A stretch of 64,000 nt of DNA from Agromyces archimandritae (GTDB lineage: Bacteria > Actinomycetota > Actinomycetes > Actinomycetales > Microbacteriaceae): positions 1,612,001 through 1,676,000 of the forward strand of contig NZ_CP071696.1 of assembly GCF_018024495.1 (NCBI RefSeq), written 5' to 3'. Made by a program: the position numbers and the translations under genes. Below, piece by piece: positions 1-10,783 of this stretch (positions within the stretch are counted from its first letter, which is position 1; the number at the start of each line of letters is the position of its first letter). Under the pieces are notes generated by a model. The model was not told where the DNA came from and ran no database searches. It worked only from the letters and a program-made list of their open reading frames with translations.

Positions 1-235
1 CGGCATCCATCGCGACCATGCCGTGCTGCTGCCCCGCGATCGACACGGCCGCGACATCGGCGAGCCCGCCCGCCTCGGCGAGCGCGAGCCGCAGCGCCTG
101 CCACCACGCTTCGGGGTCGACCTCGGTTCCGTCGGGGTGGGCGGCGCGGCCCTCGCGGACGAGGCGGCCGGTCTCCGCATCGCGGATGACGACCTTGCAC
201 GACTGGGTGGACGAGTCGATGCCGGCGACGAGCAT
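1..235 (-). CDS. xylB: Xylulokinase, N-terminal part (runs off the window)
   Basis: Only the first 78 or so codons are present; the rest lies left of the window. The protein opens [19 protein letters not shown], the FGGY-kinase phosphate-binding start, and has the [13 protein letters not shown] segment typical of xylulokinases. It would phosphorylate D-xylulose in the cytoplasm after XylA. The ATG is preceded by a GGAGG-type ribosome binding site in the 11-nt gap after the xylA stop codon, so xylA and xylB form one minus-strand operon. Confidence 0.9.
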   Translation of the reverse strand, partial: MLVAGIDSSTQSCKVVIRDAETGRLVREGRAAHPDGTEVDPEAWWQALRLALAEAGGLADVAAVSIAGQQHGMVAMDA

Positions 236-246
236 GGGGCCTCCGC

Positions 247-1434
247 TCAGCGAGCAGCCATCAGGTGCTCGGTCGCGAGCTGCTGCAGGCGCACGAACCC
301 GAAGCCGCGGGCGTTGAAGTAGGAGTCGGCGTCGAAGTCCTCGAAGGCGCTGCGGTCGGCCAGCAGGCCCGCTGCCGTCTCGCCCGGGGCGAGCGTCGGT
401 TCGGCGAGCTCGGCGACGCGGGCCTCGGCGAGCGCCTCCTGCACCTCGGGGTCGGCCCGGAACGCGTCGGTGCGCTCCTTCAGCAGCAGGTAGGTGCGCA
501 TGTTCGCCGCGGCCGACTCCCAGACGCCGCGCTCGTCCTCGGTTCGCGAGGGCTTGTAGTCGAAGTGGCGCGGCCCGTCGTAGGCGGGGCCGCCGCCGGG
601 GCCGCCGTGCTCGAGCAGGTCGACGAGGGCGAAGGCGTTGTGCAGGTCGCCGTGGCCGAAGACGAGGTCCTGGTCGTATTTGATGCCGCGCTGGCCGTTC
701 AGGTCGATGTGGAAGAGCTTGCCGTGGTACAGGGCCTGGGCGATGCCGGCGGCGAAGTTCAGGCCGGCCATCTGCTCGTGGCCGACCTCGGGGTTCAGGC
801 CGACGAGTTCGGGGCGTTCGAGCGTCTCGATGAACGCGAGGGCGTGGCCGACGGTGGGCAGCAGGATGTCGCCGCGCGGTTCGTTGGGCTTCGGTTCGAT
901 GGCGAAGCGGATGTCGTAGCCGCGTTCGACGACGTGGTCGCCGAGCAGGTTCACGGCCTCGCGGTAGCGTTCGAGGGCCTGGCGCACGTCTTTCGCGGAG
1001 TCGTATTCGGCGCCTTCGCGGCCGCCCCACATGACGAAGGTCTTCGCCCCGAGCTCGGCGCCGAGGTCGAGTTGGCGGAGCGCCTTGCGCAGGGCGAAGC
1101 GCCGCACGCCGCGGTCGTTCGAGGTGAAGCCGCCGTCTTTGAAGACGGGGGCGCTGAAGAGGTTCGTGGTCACCATCGGCACGACGAGGCCGGTGGCGTC
1201 GAGGGCGCCCTTCAGTCGGTCGATCTGCTTCTGGCGTTCGGCGTCGGTGGAGCCGAACGCGAAGAGGTCGTCGTCGTGGAACGTCAGGCCCCAGGCGCCG
1301 AGTTCGGCGAGCTTCTCGACGGCGTGCACGACGTCGAGGGGTGCGCGGGTGGGGCCGCCGAAGGGATCGCTGCCGGAATAGCCGATCGTCCAGAGCCCGA
1401 AGGAGAACCTGTCGGCGGGGGTCGGGGTGGTCAT
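247..1434 (-). CDS. xylA: Xylose isomerase
   Basis: 395 residues, the normal length for actinobacterial xylose isomerase, which interconverts D-xylose and D-xylulose with two divalent metals. Visible landmarks are the [12 protein letters not shown] start, the catalytic His/Asp stretch [11 protein letters not shown] (His53, Asp56), the metal-binding [25 protein letters not shown] and [15 protein letters not shown]. The ATG has an AGGAG ribosome binding site just upstream. xylB follows after 11 nt. A longer open frame continues upstream but is antisense to the esterase gene and is not real. Confidence 0.97.
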   Translation of the reverse strand: MTTPTPADRFSFGLWTIGYSGSDPFGGPTRAPLDVVHAVEKLAELGAWGLTFHDDDLFAFGSTDAERQKQIDRLKGALDATGLVVPMVTTNLFSAPVFKDGGFTSNDRGVRRFALRKALRQLDLGAELGAKTFVMWGGREGAEYDSAKDVRQALERYREAVNLLGDHVVERGYDIRFAIEPKPNEPRGDILLPTVGHALAFIETLERPELVGLNPEVGHEQMAGLNFAAGIAQALYHGKLFHIDLNGQRGIKYDQDLVFGHGDLHNAFALVDLLEHGGPGGGPAYDGPRHFDYKPSRTEDERGVWESAAANMRTYLLLKERTDAFRADPEVQEALAEARVAELAEPTLAPGETAAGLLADRSAFEDFDADSYFNARGFGFVRLQQLATEHLMAAR

Positions 1435-1592
1435 GGTGCTCCTCGTTCGTCGGTGAACCGGACGGAAATGTTGCCAAACACAACCTATACCGGGATCCCG
1501 GCCCCGTCCAGCACCTTCCTTCCCCCGAGTGGATGCCGCGGGGCGCCCTTCCCGGATCGGCGCTCCGCGCCGCCCCACCGGTGCGCGCGGGC
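1435..1592 (-). promoter_or_regulatory. xylA upstream region with likely promoter
   Basis: 158 bp between the esterase stop and the xylA start, both on the minus strand. On that strand it holds a TATAGGTT element (about 1481-1488) that could be a -10 box, and the AT-richer sequence GTTGCCAAACACAAC (plus strand, near 1470-1484), an imperfect inverted repeat that could be an operator. Both assignments are tentative. Confidence 0.35.
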
Positions 1593-2606
1593 TCAGGTGT
1601 CGGCGGCCACCGGCATCCGCTCGCCCGACGGCACCGCCGCCAGCCGCTCGGCGAGCCAGCGCGCCTGCCGCACCCACTGGTGCATCTGCCCGCCCTCGTG
1701 CCCGTTGTACGGGTACACCTCGATGGAGCGGTCCGCAGAGCCGAGCCGGTTGTAGGCGGCGAACACGGTCGAGGGCAGCACGATCTCGTCCATCAGCCCG
1801 ACCGAGAACAGCGCGGGCGCGTGGATGCGCGGCGTGAAGTTCGCCCCGTCGAAGTAGGAGAGGGTGCGGAACGTCGCCTCGATGCGGTCGCGGTGCACCG
1901 AGAGGTACTTCGTGATCTCGGTGAAGGGGGCGGCCGGCGTCGCCTCCACCGCACGCCGGAAATGGCTGAGGAACGGCACGTCGGGCATCACCGCGCGCAC
2001 CGCCGGCGACAGCGCCGCGACGGCGATCGAGATGCCCCCGCCCTGGCTGCCGCCCGTCACGGCGATGCGCGAGGCATCCGCACCCGGGATGTCGCCGACC
2101 GCGTCGATGAGCCGCACGCCGTCGGTGAACACGCGCCGGTAGTAGTAGTCGTGGGGGTCGGCGATGCCGCGGGTCATGAACCCGGGCGTCGCCGAGTCGG
2201 AGCCGTGCGGGTCGGGGGTGTGCCCGCCGCCCCAGGTGCCGCCCTGACCGCGCGTGTCCATGAGCAGGTGCGCGTAGCCGGCCGCGGCCCACTGCAGCCG
2301 TTCGCCCGGCTGCGCCCGCCCGCCGCCGTACCCGACGAACTCGACGACGACGGGCAGCGGATCGCCGTGGCCGCGCGGGCGGGTGAGCCAGGCGCGCACG
2401 GGCTCGCCGCCGAAGCCGGGGAAGGTGACGTCGTCGATCGCGAGTTCGCGGATGGGCGTCTCGGCCGGTTCGCAGTGGATGCCGGTGCGCGCCGCAGCCC
2501 GCGACTCGGCGATGGTCTCGGCCCAGAACGCGTCGAAGTCGGCGGGCTCGTCGATGTCGGGGCGGTACTCGCGGAGCGTCTCGAGGGGGAGGTCGATCAG
2601 TGGCAT
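1593..2606 (-). CDS. Acetyl xylan esterase / cephalosporin-C deacetylase family (CE7)
   Basis: 337 residues, one alpha/beta-hydrolase domain. All CE7 signatures are visible: RGQG (119-122), the nucleophile motif GGSQGG (Ser187), and the catalytic Asp273 ([10 protein letters not shown]) and His303 (YNGHEGG). CE7 enzymes deacetylate xylo-oligosaccharides inside the cell, which fits the neighbouring xylAB and GH3 genes. There is no signal peptide. The mRNA looks leaderless: TAACGT lies 6 nt before the ATG. Confidence 0.9.
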   Translation of the reverse strand: MPLIDLPLETLREYRPDIDEPADFDAFWAETIAESRAAARTGIHCEPAETPIRELAIDDVTFPGFGGEPVRAWLTRPRGHGDPLPVVVEFVGYGGGRAQPGERLQWAAAGYAHLLMDTRGQGGTWGGGHTPDPHGSDSATPGFMTRGIADPHDYYYRRVFTDGVRLIDAVGDIPGADASRIAVTGGSQGGGISIAVAALSPAVRAVMPDVPFLSHFRRAVEATPAAPFTEITKYLSVHRDRIEATFRTLSYFDGANFTPRIHAPALFSVGLMDEIVLPSTVFAAYNRLGSADRSIEVYPYNGHEGGQMHQWVRQARWLAERLAAVPSGERMPVAADT

Positions 2607-2612
2607 GCAGGA

Positions 2613-2618
2613 ACGTTA
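2613..2618 (-). promoter_or_regulatory. -10 box of a leaderless promoter for the CE7 esterase
   Basis: TAACGT on the minus strand, 6 nt before the ATG at 2606, with no ribosome binding site. This TANNNT-N6/7-start layout recurs at seven other genes in the window. Confidence 0.6.
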
Positions 2619-2619
2619 G

Positions 2620-4332
<1,713 letters not shown>

Positions 4333-4370
4333 ATTCCCCGAGTGGATGCCCCGGGGCATCCACCCCCGCC

Positions 4371-4500
4371 CGCCGGTCGAGTAGGCGCGAAGCGCCGCCC
4401 GCCGGTCGAGTAGGCGCGAAGCGCCGCCCGCCGGTCGAGTAGGCGCGAAGCGCCGCCGCCCGCCGGTCGAGTAGGCGCGAAGCGCCGTATCGAGACCCTG
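4371..4500. repeat. REP family A, four tandem copies
   Basis: Four head-to-tail copies of CGCCGGTCGAGTAGGCGCGA followed by AGCGCCG; only the last carries the full TATCGAGACC tail. Each unit can fold through GGCGC/GCGCC. Located between gdhA and the LacI gene. Confidence 0.85.
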
Positions 4501-4621
4501 CCCCGGAACGGCAGCCCCCGCGCATCCACCCCCGCACGCACCCACCCCGCACGCGCTCACTCTGCGCGCACCCCGCCCCGCGCATCCACCCCCGCACGCA
4601 TCCACCCCCGCACCCCATTCA

Positions 4622-4693
4622 CTTCCGGGGGTCATATCCCGCCACCGCGACGGTGATCTCCGCGCAAAAGCGGCGGGATTTGACCCCCGGAAG
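4622..4693. repeat. Palindromic repeat family D, copy 1
   Basis: 72-bp element whose ends CTTCCGGGGGTCA and TGACCCCCGGAAG are perfect inverted repeats, with a second inner stem CCCGCC/GGCGGG. A second copy lies at 28531-28600. Confidence 0.8.
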
Positions 4694-4724
4694 CCTCGGG
4701 GCCGAGGCTCCGCAACTTTCCGCC

Positions 4725-4730
4725 TAGGAT
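4725..4730 (+). promoter_or_regulatory. -10 box of a leaderless promoter for the LacI regulator
   Basis: TAGGAT ends 7 nt before the ATG at 4738. No ribosome binding site is visible between them. Confidence 0.6.
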
Positions 4731-4737
4731 ACGAAAC

Positions 4738-5769
4738 ATGGTGAACGGCATGAGCGAGCGGGTGACGCTCGCCTCCGTCGCCGACGAGGCCGGCGTCTCG
4801 CTCTCGACCATCTCGAAGGTGCTGAACGGGCGCGCCGACGTCTCGCCCGACACCCGCGACCGGGTCGAGCGGCTGCTGCACGAACGCGGCTACGTGCGCC
4901 GCGGAACCGGTCGCGCCGAAGCGCACGCCGAACTCATCGAACTCGTCTTCCACGAGCTCGACCCGATCTGGTCGATGGCCCTCATCGGCGGCGTCGAGGC
5001 CGTCGCCAAGGAGCACGGCCTGAGCGTCGTGCTCACCGTCAACGGCAGCCGCCACGAACCCGATCCGGACTGGATCGACGGCGTCATCCGTCGCCGCCCC
5101 GTCGGCGTCGTGCTGGTCTTCTCCGAGCTCGCCCTCGAGTACCGGGAACGGTTGCAGGCGCGCGCGATCCCGTTCGTCATCGTCGACCCGGCCGGCGACC
5201 CCTCCCCCGAGGTCCCGAGCGTCGGATCGGCGAACTGGTCGGGCGGTCTCGCCGCCACCCGGCACCTCATCGAGCTCGGCCATCGCCGCATCGCCGCGAT
5301 CACCGGGCCCGACGACATGATGTGCTCGCATGCGCGACTCGACGGGTACCGTTCGGCGATGACCTCCGCCGGGCTGCCGATCGACCCGGACTGGGTGCGC
5401 TGGGGCGACTTCCACCTCGACGGCGGCCGCGACCGGGCGCGCGAACTCCTCGCCCTGCCCGAAGCGCAACGGCCGACGGCGATCTTCGCCGGAAGCGACC
5501 TGCAGGCCCTCGGGGTGATGGATGCCGCCCGCGCCGCCGGGCTCGCGGTGCCGGCCGAGCTGTCGATCGTCGGCTACGACGACATCCCGTTCACCCGCTG
5601 GGTGACGCCGCCGCTGACGACCGTGCACCAGCCGCTGCGGCGCATGGGCGAGGAGGCGGCGCGGCTCGCGATCCGCCTGAACCGGGAGCCTGCGGCATCC
5701 ACCCCCCGCATGGATCTCGCCACGAGCCTCGTCGTGCGCGAAAGCACGGCGCCCCCGCCGGTCGAGTAG
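4738..5769 (+). CDS. LacI-family transcriptional regulator
   Basis: 343 residues. The N-terminal helix-turn-helix VTLASVADEAGVSLSTISKVLNG (about 9-31) and hinge are followed by a periplasmic-binding-protein-like sensor domain ending ELSIVGYDDIPFTRWVTPPLTTV. It probably represses sugar-uptake genes; the nearby GH3/permease operon and xylAB are candidates, but no operator links them here. The last codons (PPPVE) and the TAG stop are supplied by a copy of REP family A, so the repeat has fixed this protein's C-terminus. The promoter appears leaderless. Confidence 0.92.
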   Translation: MVNGMSERVTLASVADEAGVSLSTISKVLNGRADVSPDTRDRVERLLHERGYVRRGTGRAEAHAELIELVFHELDPIWSMALIGGVEAVAKEHGLSVVLTVNGSRHEPDPDWIDGVIRRRPVGVVLVFSELALEYRERLQARAIPFVIVDPAGDPSPEVPSVGSANWSGGLAATRHLIELGHRRIAAITGPDDMMCSHARLDGYRSAMTSAGLPIDPDWVRWGDFHLDGGRDRARELLALPEAQRPTAIFAGSDLQALGVMDAARAAGLAVPAELSIVGYDDIPFTRWVTPPLTTVHQPLRRMGEEAARLAIRLNREPAASTPRMDLATSLVVRESTAPPPVE

Positions 5770-5905
5770 GCGCGCAGCTCGCGTATCGAGACCCCGCCGA
5801 CACTCCTGCCGCCGGTCGAGTAGGCGCGCAGCGCCGTATCGAGACCCGCCCCGAGCCGGCCGAGTAGCGAGCGCAGCTCGCGTATCGAGACCCGCCCCGA
5901 GCCGG
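5755..5905. repeat. REP family A, three copies
   Basis: Three copies of CCGGTCGAGTAGGCGCG with TATCGAGACC tails (starting near 5755, 5811 and 5855). The third begins CCGGCCGAGTAGCGAGCG, a divergent variant. The first copy provides the stop codon of the LacI gene. Confidence 0.85.
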
Positions 5906-5957
5906 CCGACCGCGAATGGATGCCGCCGCGCATCCACTCACGCAGGCGCCCGACCGG

Positions 5958-6072
5958 AGAAGTGCCGATCTCCCGCAGGAGTGCGGATCTCCCAAATAGC
6001 GCATCGCAGGAGTGCGGATCTCCCGCCGGAGTGCAGGGAAGTCGGCACTCCCACGGGAGTTCGGCACTCCAA
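5958..6072. repeat. Palindromic repeat family C, cluster 1
   Basis: Several alternating copies of AGTGCCGATCTCCCGC and its inverse GGGAGTTCGGCACTCC around GGAGTGC words. The unit can form hairpins through GGAGTGCCGA/TCGGCACTCC. Further clusters lie at 28771-28871, 59866-60035 and 60447-60510. Confidence 0.8.
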
Positions 6073-6094
6073 GCGCGGGGGCGGCGCGGGGCGG

Positions 6095-6288
6095 CGGGGC
6101 GGGGTCTCAATACGGCGCTGCGCGCCTACTCGACCGGCGCGGGGCGGCGGGGCGGGGTCTCGATACGGCGCTGCGCGCCTACTCGACCGGCGCGGGGCGG
6201 CGGGGCGGGGTCTCGATATGGCGCTGCGCGCCTACTCGACCGGCGCGGGGGCGCTGCGCGCCTACTCGACCGGCGGGGGCGGCGGGCG
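6095..6288. repeat. REP family A, reverse orientation, four copies
   Basis: Three nearly identical units of GGGGTCTCGATACGGCGCTG followed by CGCGCCTACTCGACCGGCG, plus a truncated fourth, inverted relative to the copies at 5755-5905. They end at the stop codon of the GH3 gene. No other gene is visible in 5770-6292. Confidence 0.85.
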
Positions 6289-6292
6289 GCGC

Positions 6293-8749
6293 CTACAGCG
6301 GCACCGCCTCCACCTCGGTGCGGAGGCGCCGGGTGTGGTCGACGCGGCGCGCGGCGCCGACGATGCGCACGGCGTGCTCGTGGACGAGGTCGGCGCTCGA
6401 GCGGCCGAGGGCGAGCACGATCTCGCCGGGTTCGACGATGCGCTTCCCGTCGCGGCCCGTGAAGGAGGCGGCCTCGGCCGGCACGGTGAAGCGCAGCTCG
6501 GCGGCCGAGCCGGGGGCGAGGTCGACGCGCGCGTACCCGACGAGGCGCTGCACGGGCCTGGTGACCTGGGCGACGGGGTCGTGCAGGTAGAGCTGCACGA
6601 CGTCGGATCCGGCGCGGTCGCCGGGGTTGCGGACGCGCACCGTGAGGCGCACCTCGCCGTCGGGGGCGATCGCGTCGACGTCGGCCGTGAGGGCCTCCCA
6701 GACGAAGGTGCCGTAGCCGAGGCCGTGCCCGAAGGGGAACGCCGCGGTCGGGTCGAGGTTCGACACGTCGCTCTTGCGTCCGAGCGGCGCGGCGAGGTAG
6801 GTGCTCGGCTGCACGCCGGGGCGGGCCGGCACGCTCACGGGCAGCCGGCCGCCCGGGTTCACGCGCCCCGAGAGCACGCCGGCGATCGCGCCTGCGCCCT
6901 CCTCGCCCGGGAAGAAGGTCTGCACGATCGCCGCCGCCTCGCCGATCGCCCGGCCGAGGGCGTATGGCCTCCCGGCGAGCATCGTGACGATGACGGGCGT
7001 TCCGGCATCCAGCACCGCGTCCAGCAGCGCCTGCTGGGCCCCCGGCAGCGCGAGCGATTCGGCGTCGCAGCCCTCGCCGCTCGTGCCGCGGCCGAAGAGC
7101 CCGGCGCGGTCGCCGAGGGCTGCGACGACGACGTCGGCGGATCGGGCGACGCGCACGGCATCCGCGATGGATGCCGTGTCGCCGTCGTCGACCCCGGTGC
7201 CGCGCACATGCTCGACGCTCGCGCCGGGGAACTCCTCGCGGATCGCCTCGAGCAGGGTCGGGATGCGAATGCCCATCTCGGTGCCCGGGTGCTGGGTGAC
7301 GACGTGCGTCGGGAACGAGTAGCAGCCGAGCATCGCGTAGGGGTCGTCGGCGTTCGGCCCGACGACGGCGATGCGCGCGGGGGCCGGGCGTGTGGATGCC
7401 GCCCCGCCGGCCAGCGGCAGCACGCCGTCATTGGAGAGCAGCACGATCGCCCGCTCGGCGAGCTCGCGTGCGAGGGCGCGGTTGCCGGCCGGGTCGAGGT
7501 CGACGCTGCCGCGCACGGCATCGGCACCGGGCGCACCGGGCGCCGCGGCATCCACCGCCCCGCCGTCACGCGGAGCAGCAGCCGAACCAGCCCCGGCATC
7601 CGCACCCGACGCCGCGAGCACGGCCGACACCGGCGACCACCCCTCGTCGAGGAGCCCGAGCTCGATCTTCTGCCGCAGCACCCGCCGCACGGCGGTGTCG
7701 ACGAGGGCCTCGTCGACGGCGCCCGCCTCGACGGCACGGCGAAGCGGCTCGCCGAAGGCCTTCACGGTGGGCAGCTCGACGTCGAGGCCGCCAGCGAGGG
7801 CGGCGCCTGCGGCGGAGGCCCAGTCGGCGGCGACGCCGTGCAGCGTGTGCAGGAAGGCGACGGCGAAGTAGTCGGCGACGACGGTTCCCTCGAACCCCCA
7901 GGTCTCGCGCAGCAGCCCGGTCAGCAGCTCCCGCGAGGCCGCCGAGGGCACGCCGTCGAGTTCGGTGTAGGCGTTCATGACGCTGCGGGCCCCGCCCTCG
8001 CGCACGGCCATCTCGAACGGGGGCAGGATCACGTCGGCCAGTTCGCGGGGTCCGATCGAGACGGGCGCGAGGTTGCGGCCGGCGCGCGAGGCGGAGTACC
8101 CGGCGAAATGCTTCAGGGTCGCGACGACGCCGGCCCGTTCGAGGCCGCGGACGTAGGCGGTGCCGACGGTGGCGACGAGGTAGGGGTCTTCGCCGATGGT
8201 CTCTTCGACGCGGCCCCAGCGGGCGTCGCGCACGACGTCGAGCACGGGCGCGAGCCCCTGGTGCACGCCGACGCTGCGGAGGTCGCCGCCGATGCGGGCG
8301 GCCATGCGCTCGACGAGTCCCGGGTCGAACGCGGCCCCCCACGACAGCGGAACCGGGTAGGCGGTCGCGCCCCAGGCGGCGAAGCCGGCGAGGCATTCCT
8401 CGTGGGCGATCGCGGGGATGCCGAAGCGGTTCGCGGCGACGATGCGTTCCTGGGTGCGCTGCAGCGAGAGGGCGCCGGCCGCCGCATCCACCGGCGCAGA
8501 CCCGAACGGCCTCGTGAGCTGGCCGAGCCCGGCCGGCAACAGGCCGTCGAGGTCGACGGCCTCTTCGAGGTCGTGCTGGTGCGGGGCGACGTCGCCGCCG
8601 TCGGCGGATGCGCCGACCCAGACGCCGATGAGCTGGCCGAGCTTCTCGTCGAGGGTCATCGCGGCGGCGAGCGCGGCGGCGCGGTCTGCGGCGGGCAGCG
8701 CGGGGTCGCGCCAGGCCGGGCTTCCGCCCGGCGGGGTGGTGTTGGTCAT
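6293..8749 (-). CDS. Glycoside hydrolase family 3 (beta-xylosidase/beta-glucosidase)
   Basis: 818 residues, intracellular (no signal peptide). GH3 landmarks: EETIGEDPY, KHFAGYSASRAGRN (from 213), and the nucleophile in TVVADYFAV (Asp293). The second alpha/beta domain and a C-terminal fibronectin-III-like domain (FPFGHGLGY... RVRNPGDRAGSDVVQLY) follow. Context (sugar permeases, CE7 esterase, xylAB) favours hydrolysis of imported xylo-oligosaccharides. The ATG overlaps the upstream permease stop by 4 nt. A proline/alanine insert between the two catalytic domains is encoded by GGATGCC-rich DNA. Confidence 0.9.
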   Translation of the reverse strand: MTNTTPPGGSPAWRDPALPAADRAAALAAAMTLDEKLGQLIGVWVGASADGGDVAPHQHDLEEAVDLDGLLPAGLGQLTRPFGSAPVDAAAGALSLQRTQERIVAANRFGIPAIAHEECLAGFAAWGATAYPVPLSWGAAFDPGLVERMAARIGGDLRSVGVHQGLAPVLDVVRDARWGRVEETIGEDPYLVATVGTAYVRGLERAGVVATLKHFAGYSASRAGRNLAPVSIGPRELADVILPPFEMAVREGGARSVMNAYTELDGVPSAASRELLTGLLRETWGFEGTVVADYFAVAFLHTLHGVAADWASAAGAALAGGLDVELPTVKAFGEPLRRAVEAGAVDEALVDTAVRRVLRQKIELGLLDEGWSPVSAVLAASGADAGAGSAAAPRDGGAVDAAAPGAPGADAVRGSVDLDPAGNRALARELAERAIVLLSNDGVLPLAGGAASTRPAPARIAVVGPNADDPYAMLGCYSFPTHVVTQHPGTEMGIRIPTLLEAIREEFPGASVEHVRGTGVDDGDTASIADAVRVARSADVVVAALGDRAGLFGRGTSGEGCDAESLALPGAQQALLDAVLDAGTPVIVTMLAGRPYALGRAIGEAAAIVQTFFPGEEGAGAIAGVLSGRVNPGGRLPVSVPARPGVQPSTYLAAPLGRKSDVSNLDPTAAFPFGHGLGYGTFVWEALTADVDAIAPDGEVRLTVRVRNPGDRAGSDVVQLYLHDPVAQVTRPVQRLVGYARVDLAPGSAAELRFTVPAEAASFTGRDGKRIVEPGEIVLALGRSSADLVHEHAVRIVGAARRVDHTRRLRTEVEAVPL

Positions 8750-9618
8750 CCTTTGACGGCTCCCGTCAGTCCGCCGACGATGCGGCGTTCGAACACGCTG
8801 AAGAACACGAGCGCGGGGATCATCGACAGGGAGGTGAAGGCGAGCACCTTCGCCGTGTCGACGGAGTATTGCGAGGCGAAGGCCTGCACGCCGAGCGGCA
8901 GCGTGTAGGTGCTTTCGTGGCTCAGCACGAACAGCGGCAGCAGGTAGCTGTTCCAGCTGGCGATGAAGGCGAGGATGCCGACGGTGATGACGCCGGGCAG
9001 CGACAACGGCAGCACCATGCGCCAGAAGAACCCGAGCCGGCCGGTGCCGTCGATCGCGGCGGCCTCTTCGAGTTCGTCGGGGATGGCCTTGAGGAACGGC
9101 ACGAGGATGATGATCGTCGTCGGCAGGGCGAAGGCGATCTGCGGCAGGATGACGCCGGCCGGCGAGTTCATCAGCCCGATCTGCCGCACGACGAGGTAGA
9201 GCGGGGTGATCGCGACCGTCATGGGGAACATGAGGCCGGCGGCGAAGAGGGCGTAGAGGAACCCGCGGGCCCGGAACCGGTAGCGCGCGAGCACGTAGCC
9301 GGCCATGAGCCCGAGGGCGACGACGCCGACGGTGGTGACGACGGCGGCGATCGCCGAGTTGCCGACCTCGGTCCAGAAGGTGCCGCTGGTCAGCACGTTC
9401 AGGTAGTTCTCCGGCACCCACGGGGCGGGCAGGCCCGAGGGGTCTTCGGTGATCTGCGCGTTCGTGCGGAAGCCGCCGGCGATGATGTACGCGATCGGCG
9501 CGAGCATGAGGGCGATGACGACGAGCGCGACGAAGTACACGATCGGGTTGCCCCACGGCATCCGCTCACGGCGCGAACGGCCTGCGAGGCGGGGTGCGGA
9601 TGCCGGAAGCGCGCTCAT
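8746..9618 (-). CDS. Carbohydrate ABC transporter permease (MalG type)
   Basis: 290 residues with six predicted membrane helices and the cytoplasmic EAA loop EEAAAIDGTGRLGFFWRMV that contacts the ATPase. It pairs with the permease encoded just upstream (4-nt overlap) and overlaps the GH3 gene by 4 nt (ATGA), so all three are co-translated. It would carry oligosaccharides, likely xylo-oligosaccharides. No ATPase is encoded nearby; a shared MsiK-type ATPase elsewhere would be usual in actinobacteria. Confidence 0.93.
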   Translation of the reverse strand: MSALPASAPRLAGRSRRERMPWGNPIVYFVALVVIALMLAPIAYIIAGGFRTNAQITEDPSGLPAPWVPENYLNVLTSGTFWTEVGNSAIAAVVTTVGVVALGLMAGYVLARYRFRARGFLYALFAAGLMFPMTVAITPLYLVVRQIGLMNSPAGVILPQIAFALPTTIIILVPFLKAIPDELEEAAAIDGTGRLGFFWRMVLPLSLPGVITVGILAFIASWNSYLLPLFVLSHESTYTLPLGVQAFASQYSVDTAKVLAFTSLSMIPALVFFSVFERRIVGGLTGAVKG

Positions 9619-10733
9619 CGCCGTCCCTCCGTCAGGGCGCCGGCGGTGTCGCGGCGCAGCACGTAGCGCTGGTAGACGAGCGCGACGATGAGCGAGATGA
9701 GGAAGAGGACGACGGCGACCGCGTTGCCGTAGCCGTAGTTGCCGGCGTTGCGGCCGTTGGCCACCATGTAGGTCGCCATGGTCGAGGTGCCCGCGGTGGA
9801 TGCCACGTACTGCCCCCAGATGATGTAGACGAGGTCGAAGAGCTGCAGCGATCCGATGATCGACAGGAACGCCCAGATGCGGGTGGTTGGCCCGAGCAGC
9901 GGCAGCGTGATGCGGCGCTGGATCTGCCAGTACGAGGCGCCGTCGATCTGGGCGGCCTCGGTGAGTTCGTCGGGGATGCCCTGCAGGCCTGCGAGGAAGA
10001 GGATGACGGCGAAGCCCAGGTATTTCCAGGTGAGGATGACGAGCAGCGTCCAGATGGCCGCGTCGGGGTCGGCGAGCCAGTCGGCGGCGAGGAAGCCGAG
10101 GCCGATGCGTTCGAGGAGGCCGTTCAGGGCGCCTTCGCTCTGCAGCATGAGGCTGAGCCCGGTGCCGACGACGACTTCGGAGATGACGTAGGGCACGAAG
10201 ATGAGGACGCGGATGATCGACTGCCCGCGCATGCGCCGGTTCAGCAGCAGCGCGATGAGCAGGGCCGCCGGGCCCTGCAGCACGAGCGACATGACGACGA
10301 TGACGCCGTTGTGCCAGAGGGCTTCGTGGAACTCGGGGTCCTGCAGGATGGTGACGTAGTTCTGCAGGCCGATGAAGTCGGTCGGGGCGCCGAAGCCCTT
10401 CCAGCGGAAGAAGCCGTAGTACGCCGCCATCACGACCGGGAAGATCACGAACGCGAGGAAGACGATGAGCGCCGGGCCGACGAGCAGGGCGATCTCGGCC
10501 GTTTTGACCCAGTCGCGGCGAGTGGATGCCGTGGCGCGCCGATCGCGGCCCCGACCGGGCCGGCCGGTGCCGCGCGTGTCTGCGGCACCGGTCGGCGGGG
10601 CGCCGGCCGCGCGGCCGGCCGGGGGCGATGCCGGCCGCGCGGTTCGGTCTCTCGAAAGTTTCGACGCCTGCGTCGAAAGTGATCTGGACGCTTCGAATAT
10701 ACGGCGCGCCCGATATGGGGTCAAGCGCAACAT
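9615..10733 (-). CDS. Carbohydrate ABC transporter permease (MalF type), start uncertain
   Basis: About 372 residues from the ATG at 10733. The conserved permease begins only at DWVKTAEIALLVGP and has six helices with the EAA loop TEAAQIDGASYWQIQRRI. The 85 or so residues before that are arginine/proline/alanine-rich and not conserved-looking. Moreover the segment contains a good sigma-70 promoter (TTGACC-17-TATATT) and a palindromic operator. The true start should lie after these, yet no ATG, GTG or TTG is in frame there. Either an unusual start is used or the 5' end is rearranged. The solute-binding protein gene usually first in such operons is absent. Confidence 0.75.
   Translation of the reverse strand: MLRLTPYRARRIFEASRSLSTQASKLSRDRTARPASPPAGRAAGAPPTGAADTRGTGRPGRGRDRRATASTRRDWVKTAEIALLVGPALIVFLAFVIFPVVMAAYYGFFRWKGFGAPTDFIGLQNYVTILQDPEFHEALWHNGVIVVMSLVLQGPAALLIALLLNRRMRGQSIIRVLIFVPYVISEVVVGTGLSLMLQSEGALNGLLERIGLGFLAADWLADPDAAIWTLLVILTWKYLGFAVILFLAGLQGIPDELTEAAQIDGASYWQIQRRITLPLLGPTTRIWAFLSIIGSLQLFDLVYIIWGQYVASTAGTSTMATYMVANGRNAGNYGYGNAVAVVLFLISLIVALVYQRYVLRRDTAGALTEGRR
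10659..10678. promoter_or_regulatory. Palindromic operator for the permease/GH3 operon
   Basis: TTTCGACGCCTGCGTCGAAA, a perfect 9-2-9 inverted repeat, about 10-30 nt downstream of the predicted transcription start. It overlaps a second palindrome TCGAAAGTTTCGA (10652-10664). It is a likely binding site for the adjacent ROK regulator or the LacI regulator. Confidence 0.6.
10696..10724 (-). promoter_or_regulatory. Sigma-70 promoter of the permease/GH3 operon
   Basis: On the minus strand TTGACC (10724-10719), a 17-nt spacer, then TATATT (10701-10696). This is the best consensus promoter in the window and lies inside the nominal 5' coding region of the first permease. Confidence 0.65.
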
Positions 10734-10771
10734 ATCCGGCGCGGCACCGAGCGGCGAGGCCCCCGCAACCC

Positions 10772-10777
10772 TAGGCT
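10772..10777 (+). promoter_or_regulatory. -10 box of a leaderless promoter for the ROK gene
   Basis: TAGGCT followed after 6 nt by the GTG at 10784; no ribosome binding site. Confidence 0.55.
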
Positions 10778-10783
10778 GAGGCG

